A stretch of 64,000 nt of DNA from assembly GCF_000373625.1 (NCBI RefSeq), contig NZ_KB891996.1, positions 62,001 through 126,000 of the forward strand, read 5' to 3'. This document shows, piece by piece, positions 50,189 to 57,883 of the stretch (position 1 is its first letter; every line of letters starts with the position of its first letter). The stretch is from Streptomyces sp. LaPpAH-108 (GTDB taxonomy: Bacteria > Actinomycetota > Actinomycetes > Streptomycetales > Streptomycetaceae). The translations under genes were made by a program, and so were the position numbers. The notes under the pieces were generated by a model. It did no database searches and was not told where the DNA came from. It worked only from the letters and a program-made list of their open reading frames with translations.

Positions 50189-52777
50189 CTACAGCAGCCC
50201 GTCCCACATCTGTTCCAGCAGCACCGACCACCAGGTCTCCGGCGAACCGAGCGCCGCCGGGTCCAGCGAGGCCAGCTGCGCCTGGAAGTCGACGGTCCAG
50301 CGGCCCGCCTGCTCCTGGTTCAGGCCGTAACGCAGCCGCCACATCCGGCCGAGCAGCGCCAGACAGCGGGTGAACTCCGGCAGCCCGGTGTTCACGAACT
50401 GCGGCGGCACCGGGGCACCGCCAGGACCGGCCTCCACCGGCACCGCCACGATGTTCGCCGTGCCGTACTGCACACAGATCGCCTTGCCGAAGTCCGTGCC
50501 CATCACCAGGTACGACCCCGCGTCCGACGCGGGCCGCACCCCGCGCTCGGCCGCCAGCTCCGCCAGCGTCGGCACCGGACGGCCCGGCTGGGCCTGCGCC
50601 CAGAAGAACGGCCCCATGTCCAGCGGGAGTCCGGCCACCACCAGCGTGTGCGCCACGACCGGCGGCACCCCCTGCCGCGACACCGCCTGCTGGTCGAACC
50701 GGTGCACCCCCGGCCCGAACGCCGCCGCCAGCTCGTGCGCGATGCCCTCCGGCGGCACCGGCGGGACCGGCTGCACCGGCGGCAGCGGGGCGCGCACCGG
50801 CGCGGGCCGCGCGGGACCGTCCGCCACCTGGTGCAGCTCGCCCTGATGGGCCAGCAGCTCCTGCATGCCCTGCTGCCTGCTCGCGTGATCCGTGCCGTAC
50901 GGCGCGATGCTCGCGATCCGCGCCTGCGGCCACTGCTCCCGGATCATCCGCGCGCAGTACGCCCCCGGCAGCTCGCACGACTCCAACTCCGTGTGCAGCT
51001 CAAGGACTTGGTCCGGCGGCACGTTCATCGCCCGCAGCTCGTGGAAGATCTGCCACTCCGGGTGCGGCATCCCCGGCGCGGACCGCCGGATCAGCTGCTG
51101 CTCGGAACCGTCCTGGGCGCGATAGCGCAGCACGGCCTGGTAGCCGGGGCCGACCGTCGGCTGCGCCGGGGGCGGATAGCCGTACGCCGGGGGCTGACCG
51201 GGCAGCGGCGCACCCGGCGGAGGCAGCGGGGCGCCGTGCGGGGGCATGGCACCGGGCGGCGGCGTCGCGCCGGGGGGCGGCGTCGCGCCGGGGGGCGGGG
51301 GCATCGCTCCCGGGGGAGGCATGGCACCCGGGTACGGCACGGCGCCGGACGGCACGGGACCGGTGGGCGCCGGACCGGTGGGCGGGGGCATCGCACCCGG
51401 CGGTGCGAAACCGGGGGGCGGGGTCGCCCCGGCGGTCGGAGGCATGGCACCCGCGGGGGGCGGCATCGCACCCGGCGGGGGCAGCGGGGCGCCGTGCGGG
51501 GGCGTCGCGCTCGCCGGTGCGGGCTGCGGCGCACCCGGCACGGCCTGACCGCCCGGGGCGGGCGACGCGTACGAGGCCGACGGCACACCCGGCACACCCG
51601 GCGCGGGCTGCGGCGGCGGAGGCACACTCGGGCCACCCGGCGGGGGCGCGGCCAGCACCGTCTCCGCGTGGTCGACACCGGGGGCACTGGCGGGCCTGGG
51701 CGCGGGCGGCGCACCCGGCGCGGGCCGCTGCGGCGCACCCGGCGCCGTGGCCTGCGGGGCAGCACCGTCCGGGCCCTCCGGGCCGAGCGCCGAGACCAGT
51801 TGGGTCGGTACGTACGCGTCCCCGCCCGCACCGGCAGAGCGCGCGCCCGGCGTGCCGGGGGCGCCCGGCGGGGGCGGGGGCGGGCCGGGGGTCTTGCGCG
51901 GCGGAGGCGCGGCCTTGCTCGTCACGGCGTCGGCGATGTCACCGGCGTCCGAGGGCAGCGGGCGTCCCGGACGCGCGTCGGCACCGCCGCCCGGCGGGTA
52001 GGCGTAACCGGGCCGCGCGACACCAGGGTCCGGCACCTCCGGGGTGACCGCCGTGGGCGGCAACTGGCTGCCGCCCGACATCAGCGCGGTCTTGGCGTCC
52101 GGCTCGGACGCGGGCGGACGCGGAGCGCCGTCGCCCACCGGGGGCGAGAACACCGTGGCGGGCAGCGGTACGGAACGGTCCTCGCCCTCATCGGCGTTGG
52201 TGTCCGTACCGGCCCAGGGCGTCTTCGCGGAGGAGTCCTCGGCGGCGGGCCACGCCGCACCGCCCCCGTCCCCCACCGGCACCCCGGGCTGCGTCTCGGC
52301 GAGCCCGCCACCGGAGCCCGTACCCGAACGCTCACGCGGACCCGGCACACTCCCCGAGCCAACACCGCTGCCAGAAGCCGGAGTTGGTGAAGAGACACCC
52401 CCCAGCTTCTTCTCCGCCGCCTCCTGCAGCCACTCCGGCGGAGACAGCAGGAACGACGTCTGGTTCAGGTCCACCCGCGCCGCCGCGGGCACCGGCGCCG
52501 CGTCCTCCGGCTCGTCGGGACGCCCGTACGTCTCCTCGTACCGGCGGATCACCTCACCCACCGGAAGCGCGGGCCACAGCGTCGCCTCGCCGCTGTCCCG
52601 GGCGATGACCAGGCGCTGGGCACCCGCGTCCACGCGCGGACCCTCCGCACGGTCCTCGCCCCAGACCACGAAGCCCAGCTCGAACTCCCGCACCCGCACC
52701 TCACGGTGCTGATAGGCGGGAACGTCCCCGTTGATCCATTCCTCGGCGCGCTCCTGCGCCTGTGCGAACGTCACCAT
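50189..52777 (-). CDS. YrhB domain + deaminase-like domain + SUKH-4 immunity domain fusion
   Basis: The 862-residue protein has three folded parts joined by disorder. Residues 1-95 look like a YrhB-type domain (QRAEEWINGDVPAYQHREVR). About 110-545 is a Pro/Gly/Ala-rich linker with many MPPPGA repeats. Residues 542-640 resemble a polymorphic-toxin nucleotide deaminase, with HPE at 572-574 (H-x-E) and cysteines at 601 and 608. The deaminase Cys spacing is wider than the canonical PCxxC, so activity is uncertain. From 677 to the end lies a SUKH-4 immunity-type domain (LVMGTDFGKAICVQYGTANI). There is no signal peptide. It lies 10 bases after the WHH-SUKH gene in one operon. Confidence 0.8.
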   Translation of the reverse strand: MVTFAQAQERAEEWINGDVPAYQHREVRVREFELGFVVWGEDRAEGPRVDAGAQRLVIARDSGEATLWPALPVGEVIRRYEETYGRPDEPEDAAPVPAAARVDLNQTSFLLSPPEWLQEAAEKKLGGVSSPTPASGSGVGSGSVPGPRERSGTGSGGGLAETQPGVPVGDGGGAAWPAAEDSSAKTPWAGTDTNADEGEDRSVPLPATVFSPPVGDGAPRPPASEPDAKTALMSGGSQLPPTAVTPEVPDPGVARPGYAYPPGGGADARPGRPLPSDAGDIADAVTSKAAPPPRKTPGPPPPPPGAPGTPGARSAGAGGDAYVPTQLVSALGPEGPDGAAPQATAPGAPQRPAPGAPPAPRPASAPGVDHAETVLAAPPPGGPSVPPPPQPAPGVPGVPSASYASPAPGGQAVPGAPQPAPASATPPHGAPLPPPGAMPPPAGAMPPTAGATPPPGFAPPGAMPPPTGPAPTGPVPSGAVPYPGAMPPPGAMPPPPGATPPPGATPPPGAMPPHGAPLPPPGAPLPGQPPAYGYPPPAQPTVGPGYQAVLRYRAQDGSEQQLIRRSAPGMPHPEWQIFHELRAMNVPPDQVLELHTELESCELPGAYCARMIREQWPQARIASIAPYGTDHASRQQGMQELLAHQGELHQVADGPARPAPVRAPLPPVQPVPPVPPEGIAHELAAAFGPGVHRFDQQAVSRQGVPPVVAHTLVVAGLPLDMGPFFWAQAQPGRPVPTLAELAAERGVRPASDAGSYLVMGTDFGKAICVQYGTANIVAVPVEAGPGGAPVPPQFVNTGLPEFTRCLALLGRMWRLRYGLNQEQAGRWTVDFQAQLASLDPAALGSPETWWSVLLEQMWDGLL

Positions 52778-52787
52778 CGCCGGAAGC

Positions 52788-53780
52788 TCACTCCCCCGCA
52801 GCCGAGGACACCGGCACCGCACGCGCGAAACCGCCGTCCACCATCAGACCCGCCACCGTCTCCAGCTCCGGCGGATCGCCCGCGAGCCGCGACAGGAACG
52901 CGTCGAAGTCGTCACCGCACGGCAGCAGCAGCCGCTCCACCCGCTCCGCCGGAGACCACGCCGGATCCACGTCCCGTACGTCGTCGTACGCGCAGAACCA
53001 CACCGAACCGGCCCGCTCGCCCCGGACCTTCACCGCGAGCAGACCGCCCTGCACGAACCCGATGCCCAGGTAATCCTTCGTCAGATGGTCGCGCAGACAC
53101 TTGTTGACGTACACCAGGTCGTTGACCGCCGCCTCGTCCCGCACCGTGAAGAACGGCTGGTCCACCAGCAGCCCCAGCTCCGCGTCCAGCGCCGCGCCCA
53201 CCGGAGCGCAGCCGCCCGCCGCCTTCAGGAACGAGCGGTAGGCGCCCGGCAGCCGGTACCCGAGGTCCTCCTCGACCCCCTGCACCTGTGACTCCGTCAC
53301 CGCCACCCCCGACTTGGGCAGCCCGAAGTGCGCCGGACGCGTCTCCGGCAACGGCCGCGTGCCCCGCTTGTCGTGGTCCACCACCGCCGTCGCCAGACCG
53401 CCGTGATGCCGCAGCAGCGCCTTCACCTCGACCGGGACCAGCTCCAGACGGCGCGAGGCCGCCACGTGATGCCACGTCCAGCCGTGCGGCGTCGCCACGT
53501 CCGGCACCGTGTCCCACAGCTCATGCCCCGAGGCCGCCAGCGCCGCGTTCGCCGACACATAGTCCGTCAGCCGCAACTCGTCGACCCCGAAACCCTCCGG
53601 CGGGTCCGCGATCTCCGCCGCCGCGCGCGCGTACGGCCCGAAATCGGGATAGCCGCGCTCGTCGACCCGTACCCCTCGCGGATGACGCGCCGCCCGCACC
53701 GGGTCCGGGAAGTGCACGACCTGCCCGGCATAGGCCGCGTTCGGCGGCGCGGCCTCCTGCCCGAGCCGACCTGTCGTCAT
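52788..53780 (-). CDS. WHH-type nuclease domain fused to SMI1/KNR4 (SUKH-1) domain
   Basis: The 330-residue protein's N-terminal part (about 35-130) matches the WHH family of the HNH/endonuclease VII toxins: YPDFGPYARAA, then the conserved WHH at 103-105, LELVPVEVKAL and H125-H126. Residues about 155-300 form a SMI1/KNR4 (SUKH-1) immunity-type domain (ESQVQGVEEDLGYRLPGAYR, then FYKAAGG-like FLKAAGGCAP). In polymorphic toxin systems these are usually separate toxin and antidote; here they are one chain without a secretion signal. It may be a self-inhibited nuclease or an immunity protein derived from one. ATG 53780 follows GCAGGGGG. Confidence 0.8.
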   Translation of the reverse strand: MTTGRLGQEAAPPNAAYAGQVVHFPDPVRAARHPRGVRVDERGYPDFGPYARAAAEIADPPEGFGVDELRLTDYVSANAALAASGHELWDTVPDVATPHGWTWHHVAASRRLELVPVEVKALLRHHGGLATAVVDHDKRGTRPLPETRPAHFGLPKSGVAVTESQVQGVEEDLGYRLPGAYRSFLKAAGGCAPVGAALDAELGLLVDQPFFTVRDEAAVNDLVYVNKCLRDHLTKDYLGIGFVQGGLLAVKVRGERAGSVWFCAYDDVRDVDPAWSPAERVERLLLPCGDDFDAFLSRLAGDPPELETVAGLMVDGGFARAVPVSSAAGE

Positions 53781-54102
53781 GGCGGTTGCCCCCTGCGGCA
53801 CTCTGTACGAGCCGGCGCCCGCGCCCACGACCGGCGCACCCCGACCCGTATCCGACTGTCTCAGGCGTCACCGACGCCTCGACCGCGACCAGCGCGGTGC
53901 CGACAGCCTATGCCGTACGCGCACACCGGTCACCGGGCCGCCGGACCACCACCCCGAGGCCCCCCGGACCTCTCTCCCCGCACGACATACAGTCACACAG
54001 CGTCACGACTCTGGCGTGTCGCGGCGCCCCAGCTTCCGCAGCCGCCACGGCATTTGGCACTCTGTGTCCCTCGGGGGAGCCCCAGGGGAGGGAAAGACGA
54101 TC
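53781..54102. other. Divergent promoter region of the toxin/immunity-like island
   Basis: This 322-base gap separates the two operons. GGCACTCTGT occurs twice as a direct repeat, at 53797-53806 and 54056-54065, one near each gene start. No convincing -10/-35 pair could be read, and no gene is supported. Confidence 0.4.
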
Positions 54103-54618
54103 ATGAACACGATGGCCACCAAGAGCACCGACACGCCCTCCGGCGACCCCCGCATCGGCTGGAGCGCCACCGACGCACCCCCCGCCCCCACCCTCCACCA
54201 CCGCCGCGACGGCATCCTCCCCACCATCGCCGCCGCCCTCTCCGTACGCGGCGAAACCCTCACCGGCACCGCCGCCCGCGGCGACCGGCCCCCCGCGCTG
54301 CACCCCCTCGTCCAGGACTTCCTCGACACCCTCACCAGCAACCAGCGCGACCGCTTCACCGGCCGCTGCGCCGAAACGATCCTCATCTCCCGGCACCTCA
54401 CCGCCATCGAGGCCACCCGCAGCAAACGCGCCGCCCGCAGACCCCTCACCAACGGCGAAGCCCGCAAATCCCTCAAGCAGGCCAAACTCACCGCCCGCCG
54501 CATACGCGAGGACGGCGACCCCCTGCACGGCAGCTTCGCCACCCCCTGCCGCGCCTGCACCGCCCTCAGCGCCCACTTCGGCGTCCGCATCGTCGACCCG
54601 GCCACCGGCGCCCACTGA
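54103..54618 (+). CDS. YwqJ-type putative nucleotide deaminase
   Basis: The 171-residue protein carries the deaminase signature in two pieces: CAE at 89-91 in GRCAETILISRH (zinc Cys and catalytic Glu), and PCRAC at 148-152 (two further zinc Cys), followed by ALSAHFGVRIVD. This is the YwqJ-related branch of polymorphic-toxin deaminases. All the key residues are present. No secretion or targeting domain is attached. ATG 54103 has a GGGGAGGG box. It is followed by the SUKH-3 gene, 70 bases away. Confidence 0.82.
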   Translation: MNTMATKSTDTPSGDPRIGWSATDAPPAPTLHHRRDGILPTIAAALSVRGETLTGTAARGDRPPALHPLVQDFLDTLTSNQRDRFTGRCAETILISRHLTAIEATRSKRAARRPLTNGEARKSLKQAKLTARRIREDGDPLHGSFATPCRACTALSAHFGVRIVDPATGAH

Positions 54619-54688
54619 CACCACCGGCCCCACCGGTCACCGGAACCACCACCCGCACGACGACCGCACGCACGACGATCGAAGGCAC

Positions 54689-55219
54689 ATGCACCCCAAC
54701 CGCACCACCACCCACGGCACCACCACACTCGGCCAGCCACCGGCCACCCCCCGCTTCCCCGGAGCCGCCGACAACGCCCTGCGCACCGCGGGCTGGCACC
54801 CCGGACGCTGGGACATAAAACAGGCCGAGATCTGGGCCGACACCCTGCGCGAACACCTCTCCCCCGCCGGACACCGCCACACCGTCTTCCCCGCCGCCGT
54901 CGAAGCCTGGGCCGAATTCGGCGGACTCCACATCACCCCCACCGGCACCGGACGCCAGGTCGCCCCCGCCACCCTCCACCTCGACCCCCTGCACGGCCTC
55001 CACCTCGCCCGCACCCTCGGCGACCTCGGCCGCGCCCTCGGCACCGAGGTCAGCCCCCTCGGCGAGGAGACCGCCACCGCCGCCCTCCTCGCCATCGACG
55101 CCGAAGGCCGCGTCTACGCCCTCGACCACAGCGGCGACTGGTACCTCGGCCCCGACATCGACCACGCCCTGGCCACGCTGATCATGGGCACCCATCCGGT
55201 ACGGCTGACGGTGGGCTGA
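54689..55219 (+). CDS. SUKH-3-type immunity protein
   Basis: The 176-residue protein shows the SUKH-3 pattern: ALRTAGWHPGRWDIKQAEIWADTL, then FPAAVEAWAEFGGLHITP, ending in a compact beta-rich block (AIDAEGRVYALDHSGDWYLG). SUKH proteins neutralise nucleic-acid-targeting toxins. It is the obvious partner of the preceding deaminase. There is no signal peptide or transmembrane segment. ATG 54689 follows GAAGG. Confidence 0.85.
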   Translation: MHPNRTTTHGTTTLGQPPATPRFPGAADNALRTAGWHPGRWDIKQAEIWADTLREHLSPAGHRHTVFPAAVEAWAEFGGLHITPTGTGRQVAPATLHLDPLHGLHLARTLGDLGRALGTEVSPLGEETATAALLAIDAEGRVYALDHSGDWYLGPDIDHALATLIMGTHPVRLTVG

Positions 55220-55309
55220 GCGCGCGCGGGGCCGCAGGACGGGGGCCGCAGGGGCTCAGGGCTCAGGGTCAGCCACGCGACACCGCGACGGACGCGACAG
55301 GGCGCCCCC

Positions 55310-56620
55310 TCACACCGCCGGAATCACCGCCGACACCCGGAAGCCGCCCTTCTCCGTCGGCCCCGACACGAACACGCCCCCCAGCGCCAGCACCCGCTCC
55401 CGCATCCCCAGCAGACCATTGCCACCCGACGGCAGCCCCGCCGCCGACGCCGACGCCACCTCCGGCGGAGACTCGTTCTCCACCTGCATCGCGATCTCCG
55501 CCCGCCGGTGCGCCAGCCGCACGATCGTCCGCGCACCCGCCGCATGCTTGTGCACGTTCGTCAACGCCTCCTGCACCACCCGGTACGCCGTCTGCTCCAC
55601 CTCCGCCGCATACGAGCGCGCCTCGCCCTCCACCGACAGGGCCACCACCATCCCCGCCTGCGCGGACTGCCCCACCAGCTCCTCCAGCTCCGCCAGACTC
55701 GGGCCGTCAAGGACCTCCTCGGCAGCCGCCCGCGACGCCGCCTCCGCAGCCGCCACCCCCACCGCCGCCAACGGCACCGGCTCCGCCGCCCGCCGCACCG
55801 CGTCCCCCGACCGCAGCACGCCCAGCATCTCCCGCAACTCCGTCAACGCCTGCCGGCCCATGTCCCCCACCAGCGCCGCGTTCCGCACCGCCTTCTCCGG
55901 GTCCTTACGGGCCACCGCCTGCAACGCCGCCGCGTGCACCACCATCAGACTCACCCGGTGCGCCACCACGTCGTGCATCTCCCGGGCGATCCGCGTCCGC
56001 TCCTCGCCCCGCGCCCACTCCGCCCGCTCCTCGGCCCGCTCCGCGAGCAACTGAAGCTCCCGCTCCAAGCTGTCCGCCCGCTCCCGCAAGCTCTCCATCA
56101 ACCGGCGCCGCGCCCCCACGTACAACCCGAGCAGCAGCGGCGGCGCCGTCAGCCCCAGCGACGTCGTGACCGCCGCGAACGGCACGAACCAGTCGCCGAG
56201 CGTCAGATCACCCCGCGCCATGTCCTGCCGCACCCGCACGAACGTCACGATCATCGTGCCCACCAGCGACATGCCCGCGAGGGCCACGATGATCCGGCGC
56301 GGCAGCTCGCACGCCGCCAGCGTGTACAGCCCCACGATGCCCATCAGGAAGCCCATCTGGGCCGGGGTGATCGCGATCGCGACGAGCACGACGACCACCG
56401 GCCACTTCCTGCGCACCAGCAGCACCGCACCGGCCAGCAGCCCGAACACGATCCCCACCGACAGCGGCACACCCGCGTCCCGGGCGAACGGAACACCCTC
56501 CGCGCCGCACTCCACGGCGGACACCAGGGCGAGCGCCCCGTCCAGCGCCGCGCCGCGCCGCCTCTCCCACCACCATGGGCCGGTCAGGGCCCTGGCGCGG
56601 TCTTCCCCCGTCGTGGTCAT
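55310..56620 (-). CDS. Orphan sensor histidine kinase (HisKA_3 type)
   Basis: The 436-residue kinase has six hydrophobic helices in its first 175 residues, a coiled-coil connector (LERELQLLAERAEERAEW), the phosphoacceptor box ERTRIAREMHDVVAHRVSLM with its His, and the ATPase N-box QEALTNVHKHA and GLLGMRERV. It belongs to the NarL-associated DesK-like group. No response regulator lies next to it, so it either uses a distant partner or is an orphan. It is convergent with the SUKH-3 gene. Confidence 0.92.
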   Translation of the reverse strand: MTTTGEDRARALTGPWWWERRRGAALDGALALVSAVECGAEGVPFARDAGVPLSVGIVFGLLAGAVLLVRRKWPVVVVLVAIAITPAQMGFLMGIVGLYTLAACELPRRIIVALAGMSLVGTMIVTFVRVRQDMARGDLTLGDWFVPFAAVTTSLGLTAPPLLLGLYVGARRRLMESLRERADSLERELQLLAERAEERAEWARGEERTRIAREMHDVVAHRVSLMVVHAAALQAVARKDPEKAVRNAALVGDMGRQALTELREMLGVLRSGDAVRRAAEPVPLAAVGVAAAEAASRAAAEEVLDGPSLAELEELVGQSAQAGMVVALSVEGEARSYAAEVEQTAYRVVQEALTNVHKHAAGARTIVRLAHRRAEIAMQVENESPPEVASASAAGLPSGGNGLLGMRERVLALGGVFVSGPTEKGGFRVSAVIPAV

Positions 56621-56779
56621 GCCTCCAGCCTACGGGCGCCGAGGGCGGCTTTTCCGGCGAGTTTCACCCTCCGCCCGGATCACACACCGTAATCGAATGT
56701 CCTCGAAACCATCTGAAATCGCTCGAACTACTGAACCCCGGCCCTTCACCACCGGACCTACCCGTTCCGCCCGGACGGT

Positions 56780-57664
56780 ATGCACATGGCACATTCACTG
56801 GGCAACGGCGGGCGGTACGCGGACTTCGACACGTTGCGAGCGCGAGCGGTCGCGCTGCGCCGCGCGGGGCTCAGCCTCCGGCAGATCCGCGACGAACTGA
56901 AGATCTTCAACAACGACCTCCTCAACCGCCTCGTCCACGGCGAGCCCCCTCCGGAGTGGACGAAACGCCCGAACGCGAAGGACGACCTGCGCGAACGGGC
57001 CCGAGAGCTGCGCCTCCAGGGCTGGACGTACGACCAGATCCAACTGGAACTGGGCTGCTCCAGAAGCTCGGTGTCCCTGTGGGTACGGGACCTGCCGAGG
57101 CCGGAGCGCCGCACCCCCGAGGAGGCGTCGGCCATCGCCCGCAAGGGCTGGGAGGCACGGCTGCGCGTCCGCGACGAGGAACGCCGGCGCACGAAGGAAC
57201 AGGCCGCGCACGACGTGGGCGCCCTGTCGGAGCGCGAGCTGTTCCTGATCGGCATCGGGCTCTACTGGGCCGAGGGCGCCAAGGACAAGCCGTACGACCG
57301 CCGCGAGAACGTCACCTTCGTCAACAGCGATCCCGGCATGATCGAGGTCTTCCTCGCCTGGCTGGACCTGGTCGGGGTGGCGCGCGAGCGGCTGCGGTTC
57401 ATGGTGCTCATCCACGAGAGCGCGGACGTCCCGGCCGCCGAGCGCTACTGGGCGGATCTCGTGGGCGCCGATCCCTCCGCCTTCAACAAGACGGGCCTCA
57501 AGCGTCACAACCCCAAGACGGTCCGGAAGAACACCGGTGAGGGCTACCGGGGCTGCCTCGTCGTCAAAGTGCTGAAAGGTGCCGACTTGTACCGTCGCAT
57601 TGAGGGGTCCTGGTACGGCATAGTGGAGGCCGCGCGCGAGGTCGATCAATTGAATCGGACATAG
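56780..57664 (+). CDS. HTH protein with LAGLIDADG-like C-terminal part
   Basis: The 294-residue protein has two helix-turn-helix-like stretches in its N-terminal half (about 18-53 and 70-104; WTYDQIQLELGCSRSSVSLW). The C-terminal half has LFLIGIGLYWAEGAKDK at 154-170, resembling the LAGLIDADG helix of homing-type endonucleases, plus a later WYGIVEAAREVDQL. The resemblance is by pattern and not proven; some LAGLIDADG proteins are only DNA binders (WhiA-like). Its 3' end lies 11 bases from tRNA-Gln. The ribosome-binding site is weak. Confidence 0.7.
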   Translation: MHMAHSLGNGGRYADFDTLRARAVALRRAGLSLRQIRDELKIFNNDLLNRLVHGEPPPEWTKRPNAKDDLRERARELRLQGWTYDQIQLELGCSRSSVSLWVRDLPRPERRTPEEASAIARKGWEARLRVRDEERRRTKEQAAHDVGALSERELFLIGIGLYWAEGAKDKPYDRRENVTFVNSDPGMIEVFLAWLDLVGVARERLRFMVLIHESADVPAAERYWADLVGADPSAFNKTGLKRHNPKTVRKNTGEGYRGCLVVKVLKGADLYRRIEGSWYGIVEAAREVDQLNRT

Positions 57665-57675
57665 CGCACCAACCA

Positions 57676-57746
57676 TCCCGGATCGTCTAAGGGCAGGACA
57701 AACGGTTTTGGTCCGTTGAATGAGGGTTCGAATCCTTCTCCGGGAG
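57676..57746 (+). tRNA. tRNA-Gln (anticodon UUG)
   Basis: A 71-nt cloverleaf is visible: acceptor TCCCGGA/TCCGGGA with discriminator G, D arm around 57685-57697, anticodon stem AACGG/CCGTT with loop TTTTGGT (anticodon TTG), and T arm GGGTTCGAATCC-type. CCA is not encoded. Confidence 0.95.
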
Positions 57747-57883
57747 CCCACAGCGCACATATCCCAGGTTCGGGTCCTGACCGGTATCTCACCGGCAGGA
57801 CCCGCTCTCATGTCCCCCCGAATTCACCCCGGTATCCTGCGCTCGTCACCCCCCACACCCTTCATGAGCCGAAAGGCAACCCC

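Noticed and set aside
51190..51560. Tandem short repeats that could suggest a CRISPR array or minisatellite
   Set aside because: They are in-frame codons for a Pro/Gly/Met-rich linker, with irregular spacing and no spacer-repeat architecture.
56780..57746. An integrated element at tRNA-Gln
   Set aside because: No integrase, no duplicated tRNA 3' end and no composition change were seen; only the LAGLIDADG-like protein hints at mobility.
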